Assembly (NCBI RefSeq): GCF_965638725.1
Contig: NC_134962.1
Span: 69,501 to 133,500, forward strand
Reading direction: 5' to 3'
DNA length: 64,000 nucleotides
DNA from: Aptenodytes patagonicus
Taxonomy: Eukaryota; Chordata; Aves; Sphenisciformes; Spheniscidae
Below the pieces are notes generated by a model that worked only from the letters and a program-made list of their open reading frames with translations, searched no databases and was not told where the DNA came from. Position 1 is the stretch's first letter; the number at the start of each line of letters is the position of its first letter. Of this stretch, positions 26,001 to 38,000 are shown in pieces. Both the position numbers and the translations under genes were made by a program.

Positions 26001-29000
26001 TTCTCAGAATTTGAAGCAAGCATACAGTAACATCCTTGACTTGCACCTAAATCAAAGCCAGACTGCTCTTGTAGATGTTAACTGCAAAGACAATAGCTCA
26101 ACTAACTTTATAAAAACTGACAGAGGGTTAGCGTGAAGAAGATTGGCATTTCCCATGTCTTTCATCATGGGTTGAAAAGGGACATCTCTTGCTGCTCCAT
26201 TTTTTATTTCTGCAGTCGCAGCAAGTTGCAGAAGAAATGCAAATTCCTAAACTCATTTTGCAAATATGCGATAGTCTAGAAACCTAGATTAGCCTTAAAA
26301 TATACCACTCTAGAGTTAAGGGAGCTCTTAGCCAGCCAAGTGACTAAACAGCTTATAAAAGAAGAGAAAAGTAACCACAATCATCCACTATTTTCTTCTG
26401 TGACCATATGTTAGTCAAGGGCCACTAACAAATATGTCAAGAGCCAAGATGAAAAAAGCTGCTAATTAGCTCAGCATGTCTTGGATGACAGAAATAATTA
26501 CAGAAGTACGTTCAGGAAACTCAGACTGTGTCTGCATAGACAGTCCTGAGGGAAAAACCTTCCCAGAACCCCCTGAAAGATCACTTGTGGTGTAACTTCT
26601 AATTGATGGAAACCACACTGCAGGGACTGAAATATTTGGCAGCTCCTGAACTGGAGCACCAGAGTAGTGTGTGGTACTCATGAGACCAGACAAATTATTC
26701 TCAGATGAAAACTGAGAAAAATTAAGCTGCATGCCATTCCAGTTTAAAACTAATGATTTTGCAGAAGAGCCCGCCAGATCTATCAGATGATGCAATGACC
26801 ACTGCCAAACAAAAGGGAGTATCCTTAAAGTAGGATGCTGCTGAATAAGCTTCTGCAGAGTGGAATAGCTCCCTGATCCTGACAAACAGGAACAGATTCA
26901 GTTTGAGGATATGTTACTGCTATAGTAAATGTCATAGCAGAAGGGAAATAGAAAATTTATTTTCTCAGCAAAGGATAAATGGCAGATCTGGTCTGTAGAT
27001 ATGGTTCCACATGGGAGGTTATTCATTAAGCTGGAAAAGACAGGAATTAATTCATAAACTGTAATATCAGTAAAGAACTACTTACAAGAAAACAGTCAGG
27101 ACTAGAGATGAAAGGAAAAGCACTGGGTTGGAGAAAAGCTACTAGTGGATCCTTAAGTGTCATCTGAAAAAACACTCTGATCAAATGGTTCATTACTGAC
27201 TTTGATACGCTGACATGAAGCAGCATTGTCCATACACAGATGGGCTGGGATACCACTTAGAAATAACTGGCTGACCTTAGAGACTGGAGTAGTTGAGAAG
27301 GGATAAGATATAATAATACAAAATAAAAGACCATACATCTAGGGAGAAATAACAATAATTTCAATGGCAGACTTACCAGCTGGAAATCATGGAGAATGTG
27401 AAAGTACTTGTTAATCAAAGAATGAGAACCAAAGTGAAATGGCCCTGAAAAAGGCAAATGCAATCTTAAACTGTAGAAGAGCAAACAGTTACTCAGATTT
27501 AAATATTAATGCCATTGTACAAGGTGATGAGATCTCATTTGGAATTTTCTTTCGGTTCATCTTTCCTGAACAGGTATTATCTATTAGAACATGTTCAGTG
27601 AAGGGTTACTAGGATAAATGAACACATGAAAAGCTTTTGGACAAGGGAAAATTTCTAGTTTAGCAAGCTGAAAGCAATTAGTTTCACAGGTTGTATAACT
27701 GAAATAAATACAGAATTTGGACACAAAAAATACTGATCTTACCATAATGGTAACAAACCAATATGCTTATTAATTCACTAACGATTTGTTTCAAACCTGT
27801 GGATAAAACAAAAGTGATGTTTTAACATTAAATGTCCTTAAGAGACTTTATTAAAGAGAAATCTAAGATACCTGCAAGTCAGCCTCTGATAATGATGCAT
27901 TATGTCCTAATGCTGTTGAAGGACTGTACAGTTAACTACTAGAATAAAGAGTGCTAATCATGAATTAAATGAATGATCATACACTTCTTATCTATAGCTC
28001 ACAAGCGAACATGTCAATCGTAAAGCTTTAGGGGATAAAAGGATATGTATGTTTGAGAATTTTGTAGAATATACCTTTTTTTTCCCTAGATGTCTGATAC
28101 TTGCTACTTGTTTGTGTGGCAAAGATTATATGAAGAAATAACTAGAAGTATATCTACGTTAGAAAGCGTACTTACATATTGATTAAAAACTATCAATAGA
28201 AGTTCACATCCCTGTTGTTTCTCACTATGCCAGGATAAACTTTAACTTCAGAATGAGAGGACAGAATATATAACAACTTTGTATTTTTGTATTAAAAGGA
28301 ATTAATTTAATAAAGGATTAGGTCTATAGTGGTCTGTCTTTCTATAACTGTCAAAAAAGAGGACTGTTGTGGCTGAATGCGTTTTTTTTCTCTTTGTGTG
28401 CTGAGAGTAACAGAAGAAGGGGTTGTTACTATTTAGTCATACTTGAAAGGAAGAGATTTGTTGTGGTGTGTTGTAGGGTTTTTTCCTCCTTTTAAACTAA
28501 TGTTAATTTTGCTCTGAGTTATTGGTAGGAATAGTGTTGTTATAAAAAAAGTCTACTTATTCAAAGAACTGGCTCTAGAACATTATAATTGAGAGCATAT
28601 AAACCTTAGAAAAAGGTTTCTTCAAGTTATTATAGAAGGATATTTAGATTGCTCAGAATCATAAACTCATAGGGCTAGAAGGATCTTAGGAAGTTATCTA
28701 GTCCCACACCATGCTCTAAGGCAAGTTCAGTTTAGCACTTAGGTCATTCCTGACAGATCTTGAATTCCTTCTTAATGATCAGCCTTTAGGGAAGCTCCAG
28801 TACCTCCCCCAGCAATTCACTCCAATAAAACACTAGCCTTTCCATTAGAATTTTTTCCTATTAACTAACGAAATCTTTTTTGCTTTGATTTCAGCATACA
28901 ACTTCTCATCCTACATACGATAGACACCAAGAACAGATTTCCTCCCCCACTGCCCCATCCTCTTCACAAGAATTTCTGGAATTGATTACCGTGCTTGCCC

Positions 29001-32000
29001 TATTCCTCACCCCCATTTTTTTCCTACCTTAAATAATTCTGAGTTAATTCATAAGTTATATTTTCTTCATAAGTTATATTTTCAGAATTGCTGAGCATTC
29101 TCAGTGCTCCTCTCACTCTTTTCAACTCGTCCACACCTTGAAGTGCAGCACCTGGAACTGCACACAGTTCTCCAGGCCCATGCTGGCCTAAAAACTTGGG
29201 AATCAACAATGATGATATTATTAAAAAAAAAAGTGTGGACAGCCACCACAAAAATAGACTTATATCATGTGATACAATTTTTAAGATAAATTACACAATC
29301 TTTTTGTTCGCAGGAAGGGAAGGATGGGAAGTTCCTATAGGAAGGTAAAGAAGTTGACTCAATAAAATAGAAAAGCTGATTTTTATATGTATTTCCTGAA
29401 ATCCTGAAGCTTTCAGAAAATAATTTTAAACATTATGAAATTAAACACAGAACTAAGTAGATATTGCTACCTTAAGAGTGATCAAAACAACCTAAACTTC
29501 TATGGGAAGCCAGTGCTTTCATAGCAGCTACATACTGTGCCATAGACTAGGGAAACCAATGAGTAACAATGAAATCAAAGTGAATGGTTGAGCAGGCTAT
29601 CCTAATAACATTCCTGATAGCACTTTGGATCAGGCAAGTAGAGATCTTCATTTAGGAATCTTAAAACAAGACGAACACAACTGGAAAACAGAGAAAAATG
29701 TCATCTGTGTGATTCTTTTCAAATGTCTATTCTACTTCTAACTACCCTGAGAAGGCAGAAAAATCCAGTGAGCTAGCCTGGACTTTTCTCCATCTTCCTC
29801 ACAAAAATACAATGTACAGATAGGGCACATTTAGATAATACACAAAGGATATACCAAAATTAGGGAAAACAGTTAAAGTAGTATAACATGGATTTTTTTC
29901 CCCTCCCAGGCCATATACAATAGCAGGCATTTTCACTGACCTGTACATGTTCAGGGAGCTATAACAATGCATTTTCCAAATGGCAGTTTTCCCCTTGCTA
30001 AATCAAGATACAAATGTTTTTGAAAGGTTGCTAGTATTCTCAACTTTAAGTGTAAAAGTATGTCCAACTTGGTTTTCAGGTGATGATGTCTATATGGCTA
30101 ATGAAAATGAGAGACAAGAATATGTTCTAAATGAAAATGGAATAATCTTTGTGGGCAATGCAAAGTACATTGAAGCAAGAGGATGGTACTACGGACAGGT
30201 AAGCTGTAAGGAATTCATTTGGGCTCTTATTCTGTCTCCAGTAGCATTTTCTTTTATTATTTGCCTCTCTGACAGGTATGCCTATTTATATGAAAACTGA
30301 ACAAACCTGGCCAGCCTTATTTGTGCTTTGCTCACTGTGTGCCTAATAGGACTTTGGTGTGAGAGATGGCTTAGCACAGCACTGCAGCTAGGACTGACTT
30401 CTACATGTGCTTAAAGCTCATGGTACAAGTGTGGACCTCATCTGTGACCAAAGCATCCACAGTACAAGTGACAATATTGGCTCTAACACACCCACTATTT
30501 TTGTAATGCAGCTACAATGGGCCAGAACTGACATTGACATAGAATCATAGAATGGTTTGGGTTGGAAGGGACCTTTAAAGATCATTTAGTCCTACCTCCC
30601 TGCAATGAGCAGGGACATCTTCAACTAGATCAGGTTGCTCAAAGCCCCATCCAACCTGATCTTGAATGTTTCCACAGATATAACTCAAGAGAATCTGATA
30701 ACTGTAGTCAGAATAAGCTTGGTAGTTCTAGTTTTACTGCAGTCATCTCTTCTGATGGCAGAAGGCATCCTGCCAGATTTTTGCTTTATTTAGTTAGCCC
30801 TGTCTTTAACCAATATTGCAGTGTGAACTGCACACTACTGTCTTTGTGCCTCACCGTCCCTATCACCTTTGGGCTGGAATATCTTAGAAAGGAGGAACTG
30901 CAGTAGAATCTCCTCTAATTCTGTTTGTGAAACTATTTTCTTAAAAATTTATCTTACCTGATCACAGTTTCAAGATGACCTTCTAAACACCTGTCTCACC
31001 ATGCTTGATCTGAGCCTGTACTATCGTCAGGACCCAGCAATTGATGTATCCCGAAGAGGAGATCCCAAATATGTGGGCCGAGTAATCAGTTCTATGGTAA
31101 GAAATGGACAACTTAATCTGAATTCCACATGCTTAAGCAGAAAGCATTAGTTATACCACTGAGACTCAGCCACCTGCACCTTAAGCAATATAATTAACTA
31201 ATGTGGTGGGTTGACCCTGGCTGGATGCCAAGCGCCCACCAAAGCTGCTCTAGCACTCCCCTCCTCAGCTGGACAGGGGAGAGAAAATGTAATGAAAAGC
31301 TCATGGGTCGAGATAAGGACAGGGAGAGATGACTCAGCAATTACCGTCGTGGGCAAAACAGACTCGACTTGGGGAAATCAGTTTAATTTATTACCAACCA
31401 AATCAGAGTAGGATAATGAGAAATAAAACCAAATCTTAACACACCTTCCCCCCACCCCTCCCTTCTTTCTGGGCTCAACTTTACTCCCGATTTCTCTACC
31501 TCCTCCCCCACAGTGGTGCAGGGGGACGGGGAATGGGGGTTGCGGTCAGCTCATCACACATTGTCTCTGCCGCTCCTTCCTCCTCAGGGGGAGGACTCCT
31601 CACACTCTTCCCCTGCTCCAGTGTGGGGTCCCTCCCACGGGAGACAGTCCTCCACGAGCTTCTCCAATGTCAGTCCTTCCCATGGGCTGCAGTTCTTCAC
31701 GAACTGCTCCAGCATGGGTCCCTTCCATGGGGTGCAGTCCTTCAGGAATAGACTGCTCCAGCGTGGGTCCCCTAGGGGGTCACAAGTCCTGCCAGCAAAC
31801 CTGCTCTGGCATGGCGTCCTCCATGGGCTGCAGGTGGATATCTGCTCCACCGTTAACCTCCATGGGCTGCAGGCGGACAGCCTGCCTCACCATGGTCTTC
31901 ACCATGGGCTGCAGGGGAATCTGCTCTGGCACCTGGAGCACCTCCTCCCCCTCCTTCTTCACTGACCTTGGTGTCTGCAGGACTGTTTCTCTCACATATT

Positions 32001-35000
32001 CTCACTCCTCTCTCTGGCTGCAGTTGCGCAGTTTGTTTGTTTGTTTTTTTACCCCTTCTTAAATGTCCATCACAGAGGCGCTACCACCGTCACTGATGGG
32101 CTTGGCCTTGGCTCCATCTTGGAGCTGGCTGGCATTGGCTCCATTGGACATAGGGAAAGCTTCTGGCAGCTTCTTACAGAAGCCACCCCTGTAGCCCCCC
32201 CGGCTACCAAAACCTTGCCACGCAAACCCAATACAGTGCATTACACACAATTGATTTTGTGCATTCTGTCCATTGGCCTATTTTTAGATCAATGGAAATG
32301 ATAATGATAATGGAGTTCTCCTGGGAAAGTGGCAAGGAAGTTTCCATTCACATGAGAATCCATCCAGATGGGATGGCAGTGTGGTAATCCTCCAGAAATG
32401 GCGTCAGGACAACTACAAGCCTGTTCAGTATGGCCAGTGCTGGGTTTTTGCAGGCGTGATGTGTACAGGTAAGCTTTAAGAACAGAGGACTATGTTGAAA
32501 CGGAGGCATTTGTGACCTCTGGTTTTATCAAAACTATGAAGCAATTAATTCTACAAGAGGAACAGTGCTCTGAAGACTGCAAATGCTGAAGAATCACAAA
32601 ATATTTAGATACTTAACTTTGTGTCTCAGATATTTGTAATCATTGAAGGAAAACTGTGTGTGTGTTTTGTTTGTGGTTTTTTAATATATTTCAGTTCTGA
32701 GGTGCTTGGGGATTCCAACTCGTTTGGTTTCAAATTTTAACTCTGCCCATGATGTGGATAGAAACCTGAGTATTGATAAGTACTATGACAGCTCTGGAAA
32801 GAGTCTTAATATCGGCAAGGACTCCACATGGTAAATACAATTTTTTGCATCTCACCAATACTTAGAGAGAGGATTTATGAGACTTAAACATAAACACTAG
32901 TAGTACAAAAGCAACTGAGTGGACAAAACTTAATACAAATATCTAAATTAATACACTAGACAACCATTTGGAAAGAAAACATACTTTGTGGTTTTGAGAT
33001 ATGTTACTTCAAACAACCAACCAGCCCAATTTTTTGCAGTCACTGACCTCAAGTTGCAACCTTCTTTAAAAAAGTATGTTTCTATTGACAGTGTACCAGT
33101 TCCCAAGGCTCTTTTAATTATTGACACCTAACCAGTCTGTTCCTGATAGTGCAGCTGTGTACCTTCCATGCTCTTAACTGGTTTACTGCTGCCATAACTT
33201 TCTCTCATTCACACATCCAAAGCCTGTGTTTCTCAGCTTGGCCTGTCACTTTCCCCAGGTAGATGAGAGCCTCCCCAAGAAGTTTTCCAGCACTCCTTTA
33301 GCTATACCTTCCCTTTGTGGGAGCTGAAAAAGAGAGAACAATCCCAACACTCTCCAGACTTGGTTATTAAACATTGTAGTCCAGTGCTGTAAACTGCAAG
33401 TGATCCATGATCATCAATCAAACACCAAAATTTGAGTAGCCAAAGAAACATGATATTCTTTAAATAATACCATTTCATAGTTTAGTTGCCCTCCAGTTTT
33501 AAAATCTTTACTCTGCAGCCACTTCACTTTTCAGAAAGTAACTAACTAGGCCCAAGGGTATATCATATAGCTCAAAGTCTCTGTGCACACTAGGCTTCGC
33601 CAAAAGTATCATCTTTACTTAGTCTGCTTCCTTTCACTGAGTGTATGTGGTTAAAGGGTATGGGAAGTCTTTCACTTAACTTCCTTAAAAGTATTAGCCT
33701 CTGAACAAAATTCAGCCAACAAATCTTTTCTGGGTACTCCTGTGACCTATATTTTACCAATCTTTCGTGCTATCCTTTCCTTTTGGAGTTTGTGGAACTC
33801 ATTACCACTGGATGCTGTTGAAAACAAAGCTATGAAGAGCTTTCAAACAGGACAAAAGAGATTCATGGAGAATAAGATGACTAATGACCATTAAACCCAG
33901 TGGTCTCAATGCAATGACTAATTCAGAAAGTCCATAATTCTCTGACTGCAAGAAATCATAGAGCATATCAGGGGAAGGGTCATTCTATTCATGTGCTGTT
34001 CTTATGTCTTTTCTAAACACTTGCTGCTGCACACTACTATAGATGGACTATTGGACTTTATGAGCATTTTATCTGACCCAGTATAGCTATTTTAAGTTTC
34101 TATTTAAACAAAGCATTTCCCACATTTGAAGGTTACTGAACCCAATCACCAAGTGTTGCCTATATCCAAGGCTTAAATCTTTCACTCATAGTTCATATTG
34201 CTCCCAAAGCAAGCTGCTGACATCTATATTCTCTCCCTCCCTGCCCTGAGGTCTACACCTCAAAAGCAGGTAGTAAATCTATCCTTTGTAAGAGGTCGTG
34301 AGTTGCTGTAACTAGACAGCCTGTGTCGCATCTTAGAGAATCTTTAAAAAACAAAATTCCCTACTCCATTCAAATTGGAAGTTTGTACTATGCTTTCTAG
34401 ACACTGTTCTTTGTCTCCAGGGATTATCACGTCTGGAATGAAAGCTGGTTCATTCGCCCAGACCTGGGAACATCATACAATGGATGGCAGGTTTTAGATG
34501 CGACTCCACAAGAACAAAGCAAAGGTAACAGTATAAGTTCTTAGCATGACTTAACATTCCTTCTCCAAACTGAGCATGACTAATAAATTTTGACTTTTTT
34601 TTTCATGTTTTAGGATTATTTCAGTGTGGCCCTGCATCTGTCATAGCCATCAAAGAAGGTGATGTAGACTTGGATTATGACACTTTATTTGTGTATACGG
34701 AGGTGAATGCCGATTGCAACAGATGGATTGTGTACAATGATGGAACTAAGAAAAGAGTTTATTGTGATACTGAAATAATTGGCAGGTTTATCAGCACCAA
34801 AGCTGTGGACAGCAATTCCCGTGTGGATGTCACCTATAATTACAAATATCCAGAAGGTAAAGGAACTATTACAAATTATCTCCTTGTTATCACCATTATC
34901 TCCTACTGAATTCTTGGTGCTAGGAAGCTAGGATGGGTAACCTGTTTTGTTTGAGCATCTCTCCCCTTCCTTCAGAAAACATTTCTGCCAGTGTTCTCAC

Positions 35001-38000
35001 ACTACTTTCTTAATACAATGGGTATTATGTTACTGGTTTTGTGTATTTAGTAGTTTCCTTATTAAGACACAATATAAAATATACTTCAGTCCCTTACACA
35101 GAAGTGCAAAATGTAATATATACACAAAATGGGGCTATAAAATGTTTTACTACCCAAGGCAGAAAAAACCCTCAAGCTGTCATACCAAAAAGTCTTAAAA
35201 CCCATCATGTACCACGGACTGTGCACAGGTCTGTAGTATGGGAAGTTACAGAATAATAAGTACTAGTTTTCTGGCATATCTGGCAGAGGGAGTGGGGCAA
35301 CAATAAAACCACTAATCCAAAACCTTGAACTCCAGTCCTCTAACACTAGACATCCATCTCCCATATGACCTCATGCTCAGTCTCTCTCAGTAAATAAGTT
35401 CTTTCTTGCTGTGTCCATTCCAACTCCTCATCTTTCCTTTTGAAGTCCCCATTACATCCCGCTCCCAAGAGGAGCGACTCACTCAGTCTCCCTCTCTGAC
35501 TGTATAAATTCACCAAGTTAGGCTCTCTTGTGCTCCTACTCTGACATCCAGCCATCAGCTACCCAGCTATTCAGTTGTTATGTGTTTGCACTCCCAACAG
35601 ACTCAGTCTCCACATTACCAGGTTTTGGAAACAAAACTACTAGGAAACAGTAAGGGGACTAAGTGCTGTTCATTTGTACTTAGGAAAACAAAGCAGCAAA
35701 GGTTAAGAACTGCATAGCCATATGTTTGCAGGAATATTTTGATCTTCCCTCAAAAAACTTGGCACCTATGTTTTTCCATCTTTTTTATATTTAGGGTTAC
35801 ATATTTCATATAATAGTTTGCTTAATGTTTGTAGCTCAAAGTCTTAAAAAAAAAAAAAAGAAAGAGGAAGATGTATTTCACTTTTCTAGAGTTTGCCATT
35901 CAGAATCAGTGGCCAAATTTCAATATTTCACTCCTCAAGGTTTTAGTGCAACCATATTTAATACAGAGGCTGGTTATCATCAGATTAGCAAAGTAACACT
36001 TCTCACACTACTGCATGTTCTGACCAAAGAAAAAGAAATCTTGCATCTTAAACAAATACAAATGCATCGTATTTCATTTTAGAAATAAATAATATTTATT
36101 AAAATATGGGGAACTTCTAGGTATTGCTTATTTCTGGATGATGCAGAGCTGATACCCTATATCATTCTGAAAGCCTTTACACAGAGAAGGTACAATGGCA
36201 ACAAAAGTATGAATTTTACTTGGTTCTCTCCTTCGACCAGGTTCTTCTGAGGAAAGAAGAGTTTATAAAAAGGCCTTGGCCAAGATATTTGGATCAAACA
36301 TCACAGAAGGACGCACAGAATCTCCAGATGAAAGATCTTCAGAGACAATTAGAAACCCTGGGATCTCTGGGAAATTCAAGCTGGCTGAACCTCCAGTGTT
36401 TGGCAAAGACATTACCCTAATCTTAATTCTCAATAACCTATCTTTTGACCGGAAGACCGTGAAGGTGGACATGAGTGCATCAACCGTCCTGTACACAAGG
36501 AGAGCAGTGGCAGAGATCCTGAAGGCAACTACTTCTGTGGATCTTGGTTCTAAACAAGGTAACTTTTAATGTCCCTAAGGAGCCAATATAGCCCTCTTCT
36601 TAGCCACATGAAGGCAACTGGAAGGAAGAAACATCAGTATCATATCTATATCAGCCTTGTAGTGCATCTACTTGTTCCATCTCTTAATAGCATTGTTTAT
36701 GACTACGTTTTACGAGTTTTTTTTCTCCTCTGAAAACTTTCACTAGTTCAACCAGGAATTGAAGGTCTCATGAAATGTTATATAGGCAGCTACATTTATA
36801 TTATAGCTCCAGAAGCAACACTACGTGCGTGTGTGTGTACGTGCGTGTGTGTGTACGTGCGTGTGTGTGGTGATTATTACATATATAGGAACACATCTTA
36901 CTCTTTTAACAAACAAAAAAAGTCTGATGTATGCTTTCTGGCACTCAACAGGCAACACTAATAGAAATTAACCAGGACAAAAGTTAAAAGTTAGAGTGAA
37001 ACTCCCTGTCTCTCTTTTGAGGAGTCAAGGCTATTAAAAATATATAGAGAGACACCTTTTTCATCCCCAGGGACTACAAAGATAAACATTTTTTCCATAC
37101 ACAGCAGAAAAGTTGTAGGACTACAATACGCAGCTGACCAGGTCATTTGAAAAGGATCTCTGTGAAACTAGACCCAAACTTTCTTCTTGACTGAGGTAAA
37201 ACAAATAGGATATAAGGAGGGAATAGATAAAAATGGTTATACCTCTAATTGTAAGAAATACAAAGGGACAGGAATCCAGTGAAATGCAGATGAGCAGATT
37301 CCTTCAGTTTCAGGCCAAAATCCTCCACTCAAAACTGTAAGGGTCAAATGAGTTAAAGTAGAAAAGGATCACCAGAAGAGGGAAATACACAACCAGTCTC
37401 ACAAGGAAGAAATATAAACAGACTCCAGCTGTCTTACCTTCTGTTCTCTTCAATAATTTCAAAACCCTCACAATAACTCTCTTCTTTAGCATTCTTTGAG
37501 GATGTAATGGTTCCTAAATATGTCTGAATTCCAGGGAAACATATCCGGTTAAAGATCCCTTATTCTTATTATGGAAAATATCTGACTACTGACAAGAGGA
37601 TCCAAGTTACTGCTTTGTGTGAAGTCATGCACATGCATGGGGTAAAGCTCCTGGTGGAGAAGACAATCATTTTAGAGGACACAAACATTATCATTAAGGT
37701 AAACACTTCTCTCCCTGATGTCCTGAACAGACAGAAAGAACTGAAGAGTCTTTCTGGAGCTCAGATCTTAAGAGAAAATTTGGGATAAATGCATTAATTT
37801 AGGCTGCAATTTCAGATATTGCTCTAAAATTCCACCTGCTTAAACTGAGAAAGTAAGCGTGCAAGAGACCAATTTTGAGTCTTTGCCTCAATCTGCCCCG
37901 TTCTTCAGAACAGTTCTGTTACCTTGTTTCTTTCCCAGTCACATGCCACTGCTTTATATTCACAGAACTTGTTTTCATTCATCTGTATTCTAGTTATTGG

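Noticed and set aside
26466..26885. A 139-codon open frame on the - strand in intron 3 of the middle gene
   Set aside because: No family motif, no promoter or splice context, and Ser-rich composition. Probably chance or decayed repeat.
31513..32062. Overlapping open frames of 70-150 codons on both strands
   Set aside because: They lie in the tandem-repeat part of the LTR; periodic repeats keep several frames open at once.
13964..32245. The two LTRs as the ends of one provirus
   Set aside because: They are in opposite orientations, differ in length, and have no viral genes but TGM exons between them, so they are separate insertions.
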